Origin: Lysinibacillus cavernae
Lineage (GTDB): Bacteria > Bacillota > Bacilli > Bacillales_A > Planococcaceae
Length of the DNA stretch: 64,000 bases
Direction: 5' to 3'
NCBI RefSeq assembly: GCF_009724685.1
Contig: NZ_WMEF01000001.1
Span: 248,001-312,000, forward strand
How positions within the stretch are numbered: position 1 is the first letter of the stretch; each line of letters opens with the position of its first letter. The translations under genes and the position numbers were made by a program. Of this stretch, positions 27,315-40,111 are shown piece after piece. A model generated the notes under the pieces. The model was given only the letters and a program-made list of their open reading frames with translations. It was not told the DNA's origin and ran no database searches.

Positions 27315-28414
27315 TGAAAAAACGTTTACTAGTTTTAGAAGATGGCACAGTATTTACAGGTTCAGCATTTGGTAGTGAGCGCGCTTCACAAGGTGAGGTT
27401 GTATTCACAACAGGTATGACGGGATATCAGGAAACAATTTCAGATCCTTCATTCTATGGACAAATTGTTACATTGACTTATCCGTTAGTAGGAAATTACG
27501 GCATTAACCGCGATGACTTTGAATCGATTACGCCAGCTATTCGTGGATTCGTTGTCCGTGAACTAGCTAAAATGCCTTCTAACTTCCGTTGTGACTTAAC
27601 GTTAGATGACTATTTAACATCAAAAGATATCCCAGGAATTGAGGGAATTGATACGCGAAAATTAACACGTATCATTCGCAGTAAAGGGTCCGTGAAGGCG
27701 ATCTTAACAGCAGCTGATGAAGAAGTAAATGTCGATGACATTATTGCACAATTACAAGCAACACCAGCCATTACTCATCATGTACGTGAAGTGTCACCAA
27801 AAGCAGCCTATCCATCACCTGGACGTGGTAAACGAGTGGTCTTAATTGATTATGGAATGAAACACGGAATCCTTCGTGAGTTAAACAAACGTGATTGTGA
27901 CGTGCTTGTGGTTCCTTACAATACATCAGCTGAGGAAATTTTAGCTTGGCATCCAGATGGCATCATGTTGTCGAATGGACCAGGGAATCCTGAAGATGTC
28001 CAAGAAGGTATTGAAACAGTACGTAACTTAATTGGCAAAGTGCCAATGTTCGGTATTTGTTTAGGCCACCAAATCTTTTCATTAGCTAGTGGAGCGAAAG
28101 CCTTCAAATTACCGTTCGGTCACCGTGGTGGTAACCATCCAGTAAAAGATTTACGCACAGGCCGTACAGATTTAACATCTCAGAACCATGGCTATGCAAT
28201 CGACATCGAATCATTAAAAGATACTGATTTAGAATTAACACATATCGCATTAAATGATGGTACATGTGAAGGTGTCCGTCATAAGAAATATCCAATTTTC
28301 ACAGTGCAGTATCACCCAGAAGCATCACCAGGACCAGAGGATTCAAATCACTTATTTGATGAATTCATCGAAATGATGGAAGTAGAAGCAGGGAAGGGGA
28401 AACAACATGCCTAA
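27314..28414 (+). CDS. carA: CarA/PyrAA, carbamoyl-phosphate synthase small subunit
   Basis: This subunit hydrolyses glutamine and channels ammonia to CarB. The 366-residue product has the N-terminal CPSase domain ([23 protein letters not shown]) and a class I glutamine amidotransferase domain with the nucleophile motif [14 protein letters not shown] and the catalytic His/Glu in [10 protein letters not shown]. It is pyr-type by position in the pyr operon. It overlaps carB by eight bases. Confidence 0.97.
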   Translation: MKKRLLVLEDGTVFTGSAFGSERASQGEVVFTTGMTGYQETISDPSFYGQIVTLTYPLVGNYGINRDDFESITPAIRGFVVRELAKMPSNFRCDLTLDDYLTSKDIPGIEGIDTRKLTRIIRSKGSVKAILTAADEEVNVDDIIAQLQATPAITHHVREVSPKAAYPSPGRGKRVVLIDYGMKHGILRELNKRDCDVLVVPYNTSAEEILAWHPDGIMLSNGPGNPEDVQEGIETVRNLIGKVPMFGICLGHQIFSLASGAKAFKLPFGHRGGNHPVKDLRTGRTDLTSQNHGYAIDIESLKDTDLELTHIALNDGTCEGVRHKKYPIFTVQYHPEASPGPEDSNHLFDEFIEMMEVEAGKGKQHA

Positions 28415-31400
28415 ACGTACAGATATTGAAACAATTTTAGTAATCGGCTCAGGCCCAATCGTCATCGGACAAGCAGCAGAATTTGACTATGCAGGAACAC
28501 AAGCTTGTCTTTCATTAAAGGAAGAGGGCTACCGTGTTATTTTAATCAACTCAAACCCTGCAACAATCATGACAGATACAGAAATTGCGGACAAAGTATA
28601 TATCGAGCCAATTACACTTGATTTCGTATCCCGTATTTTACGTAAAGAACGCCCAGATGCTATATTACCAACACTTGGTGGTCAGACAGGTCTGAACATG
28701 GCGATTGAATTAGACAAATCAGGCATTTTAGACGAGCTTGATATTGAAATACTTGGTACTAAACTAGACGCTATTCATAAAGCAGAAGATCGAGATTTAT
28801 TCCGTAACTTAATGTATGAGTTAGGTGCTCCTGTACCAGAATCAGATATTATCCATTCCTTAGATGAAGCGAAAAATTTTGTAGTGAAAATTGGTTATCC
28901 TGTCATTGTTCGTCCAGCCTTTACGCTTGGCGGTACAGGAGGCGGGATTTGCTACAATGATCAAGATTTAGAGGAAATCGTGACATCTGGGTTAAAATAT
29001 TCTCCAGTAACACAATGTTTATTAGAAAAATCAATCGCTGGCTATAAAGAGATTGAATATGAAGTAATGCGTGATGCTGCTGACAATGCCATTGTAGTAT
29101 GTAACATGGAAAACGTTGACCCAGTAGGTATTCATACAGGTGACTCTATTGTAGTAGCACCAACGCAAACACTGTCAGATCGCGAAAATCAAATGCTACG
29201 TAATATTTCATTAAAAATTATTCGTGCACTTAAAATAGAAGGTGGCTGTAACGTACAGCTTGCACTTGATCCATATAGCTTTAATTACTATGTAATAGAA
29301 GTAAATCCACGTGTATCACGTTCATCTGCATTAGCGTCAAAAGCAACTGGTTATCCAATTGCTAAGCTAGCAGCTAAAATTGCAGTTGGTTTAACATTAG
29401 ATGAAATTAAAAACCCTGTAACAGGATCAACATATGCTTGCTTTGAACCTGCACTCGACTATATCGTAGCTAAAATTCCACGCTGGCCTTTCGATAAATT
29501 TGAATCGGCAAAACGTAATCTTGGTACACAAATGAAAGCTACTGGTGAGGTTATGGCACTAGGTCGTACATTTGAGGAAGCCATGCTTAAAGCGGTTCGT
29601 TCACTTGAAACAGGTCAAGTACATTTAGAACTAAAGCATGCTGAAGAAAACTCAGATTCTTGGATTGAAAAACGTATCCGCAAAGCTGGAGATGAACGTC
29701 TATTCTTCATCGGTGAAGCTTTACGCCGTGGTGTGACAATTGAGCAAATTCATGAATGGTCAGCTATTGACTTATTCTTCTTAAATAAATTTAAAAATAT
29801 TGTGGATATGGAACAAACGCTTGCTGATAATGTAAATGATAAAGACGTATTGCGCACAGCAAAACGTTTAGGCTTTGCAGATAAGAAAATTGCTGAGCTT
29901 TGGGCAACAACACCAGAAGCAGTTTATACGTATCGTAAAGAGAACGGCATTATTCCAGTGTATAAAATGGTTGATACATGTGCAGCAGAATTTGAATCAG
30001 AAACACCTTATTTCTACGGCACATATGAAGACGAAAATGAATCAATTAAGTCAGAAAAACCTTCTGTTGTGGTACTAGGATCAGGTCCAATCCGTATCGG
30101 TCAAGGGGTAGAATTCGACTATGCAACAGTACATTCTGTATGGGCGATTCAAGAAGCTGGCTATGAAGCAATCATTATTAACTCAAATCCAGAAACAGTG
30201 TCAACAGACTTCTCAATTTCCGATAAACTATACTTCGAGCCATTAACAATTGAGGATGTTATGCACATTATCGACTTAGAACAACCAATTGGTGTTGTTG
30301 TTCAATTCGGTGGTCAAACGGCGATTAACCTTGCCGATAAATTAGCTTCAAATGGCGTGAAAATCTTAGGGACTTCTTTAGAGGATATCGATCGTGCAGA
30401 AAACCGCGATAAATTTGAGCAAGCTTTACGTGAATTAAACATTCCGCAGCCACTGGGGGAAACAGCAGTTTCTACAGAGGAAGCTCTTGCCATTAGTGAT
30501 CGTCTAGGCTTCCCAGTACTTGTTCGTCCTTCTTATGTGCTTGGTGGACGTGCAATGGAGATTGTCTATAACAAAGATGAGTTACAACACTATATGGACA
30601 ACGCAGTAGAGGCGTCTCCAGACCATCCTGTTTTAGTAGACCGTTACTTAACAGGTCAGGAAATTGAAGTAGATGCTATCTGTGATGGTGAAAATGTGTT
30701 AATTCCAGGTATTATGGAGCATATCGAGCGTGCGGGGGTTCACTCTGGTGACTCGATTTCTGTCTACCCACCACAAAAATTAACACAGGTACAAAAAGAT
30801 ACATTAGTCGACTATACAACTCGTCTTGCGAAAGGTCTCGGCATTGTCGGCTTAATGAACATCCAATATGTAATTTCACAAGGTGAAGTATTTGTGATCG
30901 AGGTGAATCCACGTTCATCACGTACAGTACCGTTCCTAAGTAAAATTACAAATATCCCAATGGCTAATATTGCAACAAAAGCAATTCTTGGGAAATCAAT
31001 TGTAGAGCAAGGTTATCCAACAGGCTTAGCTCCTGAGCAAAAAGGTGTATTTGTCAAAGTCCCAGTGTTCTCATTTGCAAAATTACGTCGTGTAGATATC
31101 ACATTAGGGCCTGAAATGAAATCAACTGGTGAAGTAATGGGGAAAGATGCAACGTTAGAAAAAGCCCTTTATAAAGGCTTAGTTGCAGCGGGTATGGAAA
31201 TTCGTACGGAAGGTACAGTATTGTTTACTGTGTCAGATAAAGATAAAGAAGAAGCGATCGCATTAGCAAAACGCTTCTCAACAGTAGGGTATCGCATTGT
31301 AGCTACTGAAGGTACGGCAAAAGCATTTGAAGAAGCAGGAGTACGCACAGATGTTGTCGGCAAGATTGGTGCGAAAGGACAAACATTGATTGACCTTATC

Positions 31401-31604
31401 CAAAATGGTGAAGCTCAGCTTGTCGTCAACACATTAACAAAAGGTAAGCAACCAGCTCGTGATGGTTTCCGAATCCGTCGTGAGTCTGTAGAAAATGGCG
31501 TACCTTGTCTAACATCTTTAGATACAGCAGAAGCAATGGTACGTGTCATTGAATCCATGACATTTACAGCAGAACAAATGCCAAAAGCGGAGGTAGTACA
31601 CTAA
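28407..31604 (+). CDS. carB: CarB/PyrAB, carbamoyl-phosphate synthase large subunit
   Basis: CarB makes carbamoyl phosphate from bicarbonate, ammonia and two ATP. The 1065-residue protein shows the expected internal duplication. Each half starts with an ATP-grasp module ([22 protein letters not shown] near residue 12 and [22 protein letters not shown] near residue 555), each has a LGGTGGG or [11 protein letters not shown] stretch and an EVNPR[VS]SRSS-type metal site, and a C-terminal allosteric domain follows. Length is normal and no frameshift is visible. Confidence 0.98.
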   Translation: MPKRTDIETILVIGSGPIVIGQAAEFDYAGTQACLSLKEEGYRVILINSNPATIMTDTEIADKVYIEPITLDFVSRILRKERPDAILPTLGGQTGLNMAIELDKSGILDELDIEILGTKLDAIHKAEDRDLFRNLMYELGAPVPESDIIHSLDEAKNFVVKIGYPVIVRPAFTLGGTGGGICYNDQDLEEIVTSGLKYSPVTQCLLEKSIAGYKEIEYEVMRDAADNAIVVCNMENVDPVGIHTGDSIVVAPTQTLSDRENQMLRNISLKIIRALKIEGGCNVQLALDPYSFNYYVIEVNPRVSRSSALASKATGYPIAKLAAKIAVGLTLDEIKNPVTGSTYACFEPALDYIVAKIPRWPFDKFESAKRNLGTQMKATGEVMALGRTFEEAMLKAVRSLETGQVHLELKHAEENSDSWIEKRIRKAGDERLFFIGEALRRGVTIEQIHEWSAIDLFFLNKFKNIVDMEQTLADNVNDKDVLRTAKRLGFADKKIAELWATTPEAVYTYRKENGIIPVYKMVDTCAAEFESETPYFYGTYEDENESIKSEKPSVVVLGSGPIRIGQGVEFDYATVHSVWAIQEAGYEAIIINSNPETVSTDFSISDKLYFEPLTIEDVMHIIDLEQPIGVVVQFGGQTAINLADKLASNGVKILGTSLEDIDRAENRDKFEQALRELNIPQPLGETAVSTEEALAISDRLGFPVLVRPSYVLGGRAMEIVYNKDELQHYMDNAVEASPDHPVLVDRYLTGQEIEVDAICDGENVLIPGIMEHIERAGVHSGDSISVYPPQKLTQVQKDTLVDYTTRLAKGLGIVGLMNIQYVISQGEVFVIEVNPRSSRTVPFLSKITNIPMANIATKAILGKSIVEQGYPTGLAPEQKGVFVKVPVFSFAKLRRVDITLGPEMKSTGEVMGKDATLEKALYKGLVAAGMEIRTEGTVLFTVSDKDKEEAIALAKRFSTVGYRIVATEGTAKAFEEAGVRTDVVGKIGAKGQTLIDLIQNGEAQLVVNTLTKGKQPARDGFRIRRESVENGVPCLTSLDTAEAMVRVIESMTFTAEQMPKAEVVH

Positions 31605-31605
31605 T

Positions 31606-33286
<1,681 letters not shown>

Positions 33287-33287
<1 letters not shown>

Positions 33288-33991
33288 TGAATACCAAACC
33301 TATATTAGCACTAGATTTTCCAGGAGAAAAAGAAGTGTTTGATTTTCTAAAACAGTTCAATGAGCCTCTTTTCGTGAAAATTGGTATGGAATTATATATG
33401 CAAGAAGGGCCTGACATTGTTCGAAAAGTAAAGGATTTAGGTCATGATATTTTCCTTGATTTAAAATTACATGATATCCCGAATACAGTAGGTTCTGCTA
33501 TGAAGGGTCTAGCGAAACTAGGAGTAGATTTAGTCAATGTTCATGCGGCAGGCGGACGTCCTATGATGGAGGCGGCACTTGGCGGGCTAGAAGCAGGGAC
33601 ACCTGCTGGCAAAGCAACTCCGGCATTAATTGCAGTCACACAATTAACATCAACAACTGAGGAACAAATGCAAGCGGAGCAAAAAATTGCTCTTTCTTTA
33701 CAAGAATCTGTCTTGCATTATGCAAGTCTTACAAAACAAGCTGGCTTACAAGGTGTTGTTTGCTCTGTACACGAGGCTAAAGCGATTGCAGAGGTGTGTG
33801 GAGAAGATTTTCTACGAGTGACACCTGGCATTCGCCTAGCAGGTGGTGACGCACACGATCAAAAACGTATTGCAACACCAGATGGTGCGAAACGTGACGG
33901 TTCATCACTCATCGTTATTGGGCGTGCCGTAACAGGAGCCCAGGATCCAGTAGCAGCATATAAAATCGTAAGTGAATTATGGGAGGCATAA
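33287..33991 (+). CDS. pyrF: PyrF, orotidine-5'-phosphate decarboxylase
   Basis: PyrF decarboxylates OMP to UMP. The 234-residue enzyme has LALDFPGEKEV, the catalytic DLKLHDIPNTV (about residues 59-69), VNVHAAGG and the C-terminal VIGRAVTGAQDPVAAY phosphate site. I choose ATG 33287, which overlaps the pyrD stop by one base and has a GGAAGGAG site; TTG 33284 is the alternative. Confidence 0.97.
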
Positions 33992-33994
33992 AGA

Positions 33995-34624
33995 ATGACA
34001 TTACAAAATGAAATTGCACACGCTATGTTAAAAGTAGGTGCAGTAGAATTAAACCCAACAGAATTATTTACATGGGCATCTGGTATTAAATCACCTATTT
34101 ATTGTGATACACGTCTAACAATCTCAGACCCTGTTATTCGTAAGCAATTAGCGAATGGCTTAGCAGCAGTGATCAAAGAGAACTTTGGAGCGACAGAAAT
34201 CGTTGCAGGAACAGCTACAGCAGGCATTCCACATGCAGCATGGGTAAGTGATATTTTAGAATTACCAATGGTGTATGTGCGCTCTAAAGCGAAAGAACAT
34301 GGCCGTGGCAATCAAATCGAAGGAAAATACGCAGCAGGTCAAAAAGTGGTTGTAGTGGAAGATATCGTTTCTACAGGCGGTTCATCGATTACAGCAGTAG
34401 AAGCATTACGTGCAGCTGGCTGTGAAGTTTTAGGGGTTGTTTGTGTTTACACTTATAATCTTCCACGTGCAGAACAGGCTTTTGATGAGGCTGGCATCCA
34501 ATATGTATCGTTAACAAACTTCGATTATTTAATTGAAGCGGCAAATGAATCAGGTGCTATTAAAGAAGAAGATATTCCATTCTTAAAAGAGTGGCATGGA
34601 AAGTTAAAAGCTGGAGAGCTATAA
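33995..34624 (+). CDS. pyrE: PyrE, orotate phosphoribosyltransferase
   Basis: PyrE joins orotate to PRPP to make OMP. The 209-residue enzyme has the PRPP motif VVVVEDIVSTGGSSITAVEAL (about 116-136), TWASGIKSPIYCDTR at the N-terminus and a VRSKAKEHGRGNQIEG flexible loop. It is the last gene of the operon and is followed by a strong terminator. Confidence 0.97.
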   Translation: MTLQNEIAHAMLKVGAVELNPTELFTWASGIKSPIYCDTRLTISDPVIRKQLANGLAAVIKENFGATEIVAGTATAGIPHAAWVSDILELPMVYVRSKAKEHGRGNQIEGKYAAGQKVVVVEDIVSTGGSSITAVEALRAAGCEVLGVVCVYTYNLPRAEQAFDEAGIQYVSLTNFDYLIEAANESGAIKEEDIPFLKEWHGKLKAGEL

Positions 34625-34627
34625 TTG

Positions 34628-34676
34628 AAAGCTGTTCTATAGGTCATGATAAGCGACCTGTGGAACAGCTTTTTTC
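34628..34676 (+). terminator. intrinsic terminator of the pyr operon
   Basis: AAAGCTGTTC pairs with GAACAGCTTT, with inner AGGTC/GACCT pairing, followed by a T-run. Confidence 0.9.
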
Positions 34677-34701
34677 TTTCTATTAAATAGGAAGAGAGTA
34701 T

Positions 34702-35490
34702 TTAAAATTGAATACTAAACCCTTTAAAACGATGAATGCCTGTACCAAATTGTACAAGATTATTTTCCCGTAGCGTAATAACTGCCTTTTTTATTTCTAA
34801 TAAAATAGCAGGATCAAGACCTACTGTGTGATGGGAACCGAAAATTTTTGTAACAGAAGTTAATTGCGCTATTCTTTCTAAAGAATGAACTAAATCTTCA
34901 GGGCTGGTAGTCGGGAAAAAAGCATAAATAGGTGCTTGATCATACAATAAATCTCCAGTAAATAGATAACCATATTTCGAATCCAAAAGAGCAATATGCC
35001 CAGGAGAATGGCCTGGCGTATGCAGTACAGTCAATTTTCGGTTCCCGATATCAATGATATCTCCATCTTCTAAAACGCCTGAGGGCTGTCCCTGAAAAGG
35101 TTTGTAGTTGATTGGATCAAATGTATGTGGTGTAGGTAATGTAATATCACGCCCAACATCTTTTCTAATCTGATCAATAGATAATTTGGGTATTCCATGA
35201 ACTAACCAATCAACTTCATCTCTGTGTACATAAATATCATCAAACTGTTCATGACCACCAATATGATCCCAGTGAACATGTGTTGTGAGGACAGTAATAG
35301 GCAGCGAAGTTAATTGTTTAGTAATTCTTCTAATATTATCAATCCCTAACCCCGTATCAATCAGAACAGCTCGTTTGTCCCCTAATAATAAAAAGGAATG
35401 TACTTTTTCCCAATGACCGTATTCACTTATAGCGTATGTTTCTGCGTTTATTTCTTCTACTGTAAACCAAATATCATCAATTTTTACCAT
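34702..35490 (-). CDS. metallo-beta-lactamase-fold hydrolase
   Basis: The 262-residue protein has the zinc motif TTHVHWDHIGGHEQF (HxHxDH, about residues 71-85), a second ligand set in VLHTPGHSPGHIAL and the bridging aspartate in LFTGDLLYD. The C-terminal FGSHHTV supplies a last histidine. This is a glyoxalase-II or lactonase-like binuclear zinc hydrolase; substrate is not predictable. No signal peptide is visible, so it is probably cytoplasmic. ATG 35490 follows AAAGG at suitable spacing; TTG 35499 is less likely. It is monocistronic and converges on the pyr terminator. Confidence 0.85.
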   Translation of the reverse strand: MVKIDDIWFTVEEINAETYAISEYGHWEKVHSFLLLGDKRAVLIDTGLGIDNIRRITKQLTSLPITVLTTHVHWDHIGGHEQFDDIYVHRDEVDWLVHGIPKLSIDQIRKDVGRDITLPTPHTFDPINYKPFQGQPSGVLEDGDIIDIGNRKLTVLHTPGHSPGHIALLDSKYGYLFTGDLLYDQAPIYAFFPTTSPEDLVHSLERIAQLTSVTKIFGSHHTVGLDPAILLEIKKAVITLRENNLVQFGTGIHRFKGFSIQF

Positions 35491-35499
35491 GACGGACAA

Positions 35500-36235
35500 C
35501 CTTTCTGTGTATAGTGGTTCTCATACAATATTTAATAAAACTTTGTTGTAGAAAATTTTAACATATAAACAGGTAATTTACTTATTTAATATTCTAAATA
35601 GTATTTCTATATCGAAAATTAAGGCAAAAAGTATACAACTAGGAATACTAAAGAAGTATGGTTTAAAATTATATAATTTTAGACATAAATTATTTTTTCA
35701 AAGTAATAATATTTAATTTAAAATACTAGCACTTCAACGCCCGAAATTATTTATTGAAAACAAAAATGAGTTAGATATAACATTTTCATAAAAAGCATTT
35801 ATTTAATAATTTAGTTAAAAATGCAGAATTAATCGAATTTTACGTCATTTTACAAATGTGAAAAATTATAAAGTAAAATACAATTTAATATATTTGTATA
35901 ATATTTTTTTGTGAGATTTGTAACTTTGTAAAGAAAAAGTAAAATATTTCTTAAATCTAAAAAATAAAATTTATAGTTTCTTGATGGAGATGTACGGTGG
36001 GAATTTATACTTTGGTTTGTAATAATTTGAAAAAGACACTTGCGTTTATACATGTTTTCTAGCTAAAATAATATTACAGTTTAATTTTCAGATAATTCTA
36101 TCAGTGATTTAATGATTTAAAGCAAAAAAATTATTAAAATCACACTTGTCAAAAAAGAAGAGGAGAGGATAGGAGAGAAAAGTTAAATATGATTCTGATA
36201 TAAGTAATGAATATATTTTCAGAATATTGAATAAC
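35500..36235. other. 750-base AT-rich intergenic region
   Basis: Divergent spacer between the hydrolase gene (-) and oppD (+). It is very AT-rich, with no convincing open frame, RNA motif or strong hairpin. A TATAAT near 35896 lacks a good -35. Promoters for both flanking genes presumably lie here, but I cannot place them with confidence. Confidence 0.6.
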
Positions 36236-36249
36236 AAAGGAGAGATTGT

Positions 36250-37263
36250 TTGAATACAGCAAATGACTTATTAACAATTCGAAATTTAACAACTAGTTTT
36301 CGCATCAAAGATACATACCACGCTGCTGTAGATGATGTCTCACTCTCGCTTAACAAAAATGAGGTATTAGCAATAGTTGGAGAATCAGGTTGTGGTAAAA
36401 GTACATTAGCAACTACAGTTGTAGGCTTGCACAATGAAGTCAATACAAAAGTTTCTGGTGATATTTTTTATAATAATCAAAATTTAGCTAAATTGAATGA
36501 ACAACAGTTTAATAACTTGCGTGGCAATGACATAGGATTTATCTTTCAGGATCCACTTTCGGCTCTTAACCCTTTAATGAGAATTAGTGAACAAATTGAA
36601 GAGGGGTTAATCTATCATACTAAGTTTACAAAACAACAGCGAAGTGAAAGAGTATTAGAACTATTAAATCATGTTGGAATTGCGAACCCAAAACGTGTTG
36701 CTAGACAATTTCCTCATCAGTTATCGGGTGGTATGCGTCAGCGTGTCATGATTGCTATTGCCTTATCATGTAAACCTGCAATATTAATTGCTGATGAACC
36801 GACAACGGCTTTAGATGTTACGATTCAGGCACAAATTTTGGACCTGTTAAAAACATTACAGACTGAAACTGAAGCAGGCATTATTCTTATTACGCATGAT
36901 TTGGGTGTTGTAGCAGAGATGGCTGATCGAGTTGTCGTTATGTATGCAGGTGAAGTAGTAGAAGAGGCACCTGTTAAGGAATTATTCAATAATCCAAAGC
37001 ATCCATATACGCGTTCATTATTAAATTCAATTCCACAAACACATAGTGAAAATGAAAGACTCGAGGTCATTCAAGGTATGGTTCCATCTCTAATAAACTT
37101 ACCTCGAGAAGGTTGTCGTTTTTCAGGACGAATTCCGTGGATTGATGCATCTTCACATGAGACAAAACCTCAGTTACATGAAATTGCACCAGGACATTTT
37201 GTGAGATGTACCTGCTGGAAACACTTTCATTTTGAAGGTGAAGAAGGGGGCGGGACTGTATGA
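36250..37263 (+). CDS. oppD: oligopeptide ABC transporter ATP-binding protein, OppD/AppD type
   Basis: First ATPase of the + strand peptide transporter. The 337-residue product has a Walker [11 protein letters not shown] (about residues 44-53), Q-loop FIFQDPLSALNP, ABC signature LSGGMRQRVMIA (about 159-170) and Walker B ILIADEPTTALD. The oligopeptide-family C-terminal region has a cysteine-containing stretch (CRFSGR..FVRCTCW). The start is TTG 36250 after AAAGGAGAG. The last base pairs overlap oppF (ATGA). Confidence 0.93.
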   Translation: MNTANDLLTIRNLTTSFRIKDTYHAAVDDVSLSLNKNEVLAIVGESGCGKSTLATTVVGLHNEVNTKVSGDIFYNNQNLAKLNEQQFNNLRGNDIGFIFQDPLSALNPLMRISEQIEEGLIYHTKFTKQQRSERVLELLNHVGIANPKRVARQFPHQLSGGMRQRVMIAIALSCKPAILIADEPTTALDVTIQAQILDLLKTLQTETEAGIILITHDLGVVAEMADRVVVMYAGEVVEEAPVKELFNNPKHPYTRSLLNSIPQTHSENERLEVIQGMVPSLINLPREGCRFSGRIPWIDASSHETKPQLHEIAPGHFVRCTCWKHFHFEGEEGGGTV

Positions 37264-38195
37264 GCTTTATGCAAATTAAGGATTTAAGTGTTCATTATCC
37301 AATACGTGGAGGATTTTTTAATACCATTGTTGACCACGTATATGCAGTGGACGGTGTGACGATGGAGTTCGAAAAAGGAAAAACGTATGGATTAGTAGGA
37401 GAATCAGGATCTGGTAAATCGACTACAGGAAAAGCGATAATTGGTTTAGAAAAAATCACCTCTGGTCAAATTTTTTATGAGGGTGAAAATGTGACAAATC
37501 AACAGAGAAAGCGTGATTCTGCCTATAACAGAGATATTCAAATGATTTTCCAAGACTCTCATTCTAGCATGAATCCTAGAAAACGCGTTCTTGATATTTT
37601 AGCAGAACCAATTCGAAATTTTATGAAGCTTAGTGACCAAGAGGAACGCAAACGTATTAAAGAGCTACTAGCTATTGTCGGGATGTCAGAGGATGTTTTA
37701 CTCAAATATCCACATGAATTTTCGGGTGGGCAAAAGCAACGCCTAGGTATTGCGCGAGCGGTTGCATGTAACCCTAAAATGATCATTGCCGATGAGCCTG
37801 TTTCAGCACTAGATTTATCTGTACAAGCACAGGTATTAAATTTTATGAAAGATATTCAAAATGAATATGGTCTTACTTATTTATTCATTTCCCACGATTT
37901 AGGTGTTGTTAAACATATGTGTGATCATATTTCTATTATGTATAAAGGACGCTTTGTAGAAACGGGTACAAGACATGATATTTATAAGAATCCACAGCAT
38001 ATTTACACGAATCGACTTTTATCAGCCATTCCAAATATCGAGCCAGAGACGAGGAATGAGCGTAAAATAATTCGACAAAAAGTAGAAGAAAATTATCAAC
38101 AAGAGCAACATAAATATTATGATGAGCATGGAAAAGTCTATCCACTGAATTCCATTTCAGACACACATATGGTTGCAATGTCGGGGGGAATGTGA
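37260..38195 (+). CDS. oppF: oligopeptide ABC transporter ATP-binding protein, OppF/AppF type
   Basis: Second ATPase, 311 residues: Walker A GESGSGKSTTGKAI, MIFQDSHSSMNPRKR (family Q-loop), signature FSGGQKQRLGIARA, Walker B MIIADEPVSALDLSVQAQ and the switch histidine in FISHDLGVVKHMCD. It pairs with the upstream OppD-type ATPase to energise import. It overlaps its neighbour by four bases and is followed one base later by oppB. Confidence 0.93.
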   Translation: MSFMQIKDLSVHYPIRGGFFNTIVDHVYAVDGVTMEFEKGKTYGLVGESGSGKSTTGKAIIGLEKITSGQIFYEGENVTNQQRKRDSAYNRDIQMIFQDSHSSMNPRKRVLDILAEPIRNFMKLSDQEERKRIKELLAIVGMSEDVLLKYPHEFSGGQKQRLGIARAVACNPKMIIADEPVSALDLSVQAQVLNFMKDIQNEYGLTYLFISHDLGVVKHMCDHISIMYKGRFVETGTRHDIYKNPQHIYTNRLLSAIPNIEPETRNERKIIRQKVEENYQQEQHKYYDEHGKVYPLNSISDTHMVAMSGGM

Positions 38196-38196
38196 A

Positions 38197-39159
38197 ATGT
38201 GGAAAACGATTGTTAGAAGAATAATTTTAATGATTCCTCAAATGTTTGTGCTCAGTTTAATTATTTTTATCTTAGCAAAGCAAATGCCAGGTGATCCTTT
38301 TACAGGGTTAATTACGCCAGAAACAGACCCTGCACGAATTGAAGAACTAAGAATTCAAGCGGGTTACTATGACCCTTGGTATATACAATATTACAATTGG
38401 GTAATCAATGCCTTTCAGGGTGATTTTGGACAAAGCTATACATATAAGCTTGCAGTGTCCTCATTGATTGGCGAGCGTGCATTGAACACATTCTGGCTTG
38501 CTCTACTTAGTACCATTCTCGTTTATGTGATAGCTATTCCATTAGGAATGATAGCTGGACGTAAGCAGGATACATTGTACGATAAGTCGATTACTCTATA
38601 TAGCTTTATAAGCTATGCCATACCGACCTTTGTATTAGGTTTAATTTTCTTATATATCTTTGGTTACCGTTTAATGTGGTTCCCAACGAGTGGAACAGTC
38701 GATGTAGGTGTAGAGCCTGGAACGCTCGAATATTATTGGAATCGCTTGTATCATTTAATATTACCTGCAATGACCTATGCAATTTTAGCTACAACGACGA
38801 TTATTCAATATTTACGTTCAGAAATTATCGATGCCAAGACACAGGATTATGTTAAAACAGCACGTAGTAAAGGTGTACCGATGAAAAAAATCTATAGAAG
38901 ACATATTTTCCGTAACTCCTTATTACCAATCGCAGCCTTCCTTGGCTTTACAATTACAGGTTTGTTAGGCGGTTCGATATTCATAGAGACAATTTTTGGC
39001 TTCCCGGGCATGGGGCAATTATTCATCCATTCCGTAACAAGTCGCGATTATAGTGTTATTACGGCTCTTGTTATGCTTTATGGCTTCTTAGCATTATTAG
39101 GTAGTCTATTGTCAGATATAATCATGAGCATTGTTGATCCACGTATCCGCATAGACTAA
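38197..39159 (+). CDS. oppB: oligopeptide ABC transporter permease, OppB/AppB type
   Basis: The 320-residue permease has about six transmembrane segments and the EAA-type cytoplasmic loop RSEIIDAKTQDYVKTARSKGV followed by FRNSLLPIAAFLG, which contacts the ATPases. The N-terminus (MWKTIVRRIILMIPQMFVLSL) and PGDPF motif are typical of OppB. ATG 38197 follows GGGGGGAA in the end of oppF. The longer upstream frame overlaps oppF and is rejected. Confidence 0.92.
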   Translation: MWKTIVRRIILMIPQMFVLSLIIFILAKQMPGDPFTGLITPETDPARIEELRIQAGYYDPWYIQYYNWVINAFQGDFGQSYTYKLAVSSLIGERALNTFWLALLSTILVYVIAIPLGMIAGRKQDTLYDKSITLYSFISYAIPTFVLGLIFLYIFGYRLMWFPTSGTVDVGVEPGTLEYYWNRLYHLILPAMTYAILATTTIIQYLRSEIIDAKTQDYVKTARSKGVPMKKIYRRHIFRNSLLPIAAFLGFTITGLLGGSIFIETIFGFPGMGQLFIHSVTSRDYSVITALVMLYGFLALLGSLLSDIIMSIVDPRIRID

Positions 39160-39194
39160 CAGCTAAATTGAATGCATAAGGAGAGGTGAATAAA

Positions 39195-40094
39195 TTGGAG
39201 CAAAAAAATGATGTAGTGAAAGTTGAAAGTACTCCACCAACAGGAATTCAAGTTGTTATACGTGAATTTAGAAAAGATAAATTAGCGTTATTTTCATTCA
39301 TTGGAATAACATTACTTATCATTGCGATATTAATTATGTCTGCGTTTATGAATCAGGATGAAATATTACGAATAAAATTATTAGAGCGTTTTACAGAACC
39401 TGGTGTTAATGGATATATTCTTGGGGCTGATGAAGCTGGTCGTGATATGTATGGACAGCTTATTATCGGTGCGAAAAATTCTATTTTAATTGCAATTGCT
39501 ATCACCCTTATTGCCAATGCTTTAGGGATCGCACTAGGAATAATAATGGGCTATTATGGTGGCTTTATTGATAATTTATTTATGCGTATCATTGATTTTC
39601 TTATGACATTACCGACATTAATGATTATCATTGTATTAGTTACAATTATTCCAAAATATGGAGTTTTTGAGTTAATTTTGATTTTAAGTGCCTTTCAATG
39701 GATAAGTACTGCGCGTCTAGTTCGAAGTAAAGCTTTATCTGAAGGACGCAGAGATTATGTTAGTGCCTCGAAGACAATGGGGACTAGTGATTTTGCCATT
39801 ATGTTTAAAGGGATACTACCAAATTTAAGTTCGTTGCTAATAGTAGAGTTAACGTTAAACTTTGCAGGGAATGTTGGTATTGAAACAGGCTTATCGTTTT
39901 TAGGCTTTGGCTTACCACCATCTACACCTAGCTTAGGGACATTAGTAAGCTATGCAACAAACCCGGTTGTATTATCTACAAAATGGTGGATTTGGTTGCC
40001 CGCATCATTATTAATTTTAGTATTGATGCTTGGTATAAATTATGTTGGTCAAGCGCTAAGACGTGCGGCTGACGCAAAACAACGATTAGGATAA
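39195..40094 (+). CDS. oppC: oligopeptide ABC transporter permease, OppC/AppC type
   Basis: The 299-residue permease has an N-terminal cytoplasmic tail, about six transmembrane segments, GADEAGRDMYGQLIIGAKNS after the first periplasmic loop, and the EAA loop RSKALSEGRRDYVSASKTMG. The C-terminal FLGFGLPPSTPSLGTLVSYA is an OppC hallmark. I prefer TTG 39195, eight bases after GGAGAGG, over GTG 39186, which is fused to that site. Confidence 0.9.
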   Translation: MEQKNDVVKVESTPPTGIQVVIREFRKDKLALFSFIGITLLIIAILIMSAFMNQDEILRIKLLERFTEPGVNGYILGADEAGRDMYGQLIIGAKNSILIAIAITLIANALGIALGIIMGYYGGFIDNLFMRIIDFLMTLPTLMIIIVLVTIIPKYGVFELILILSAFQWISTARLVRSKALSEGRRDYVSASKTMGTSDFAIMFKGILPNLSSLLIVELTLNFAGNVGIETGLSFLGFGLPPSTPSLGTLVSYATNPVVLSTKWWIWLPASLLILVLMLGINYVGQALRRAADAKQRLG

Positions 40095-40111
40095 AAGGGG
40101 AGGATTTACAC

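Noticed and set aside
35500-36235. Search for a riboswitch or small RNA in the AT-rich spacer
   Set aside because: No conserved motif, strong stem or promoter pair could be supported.
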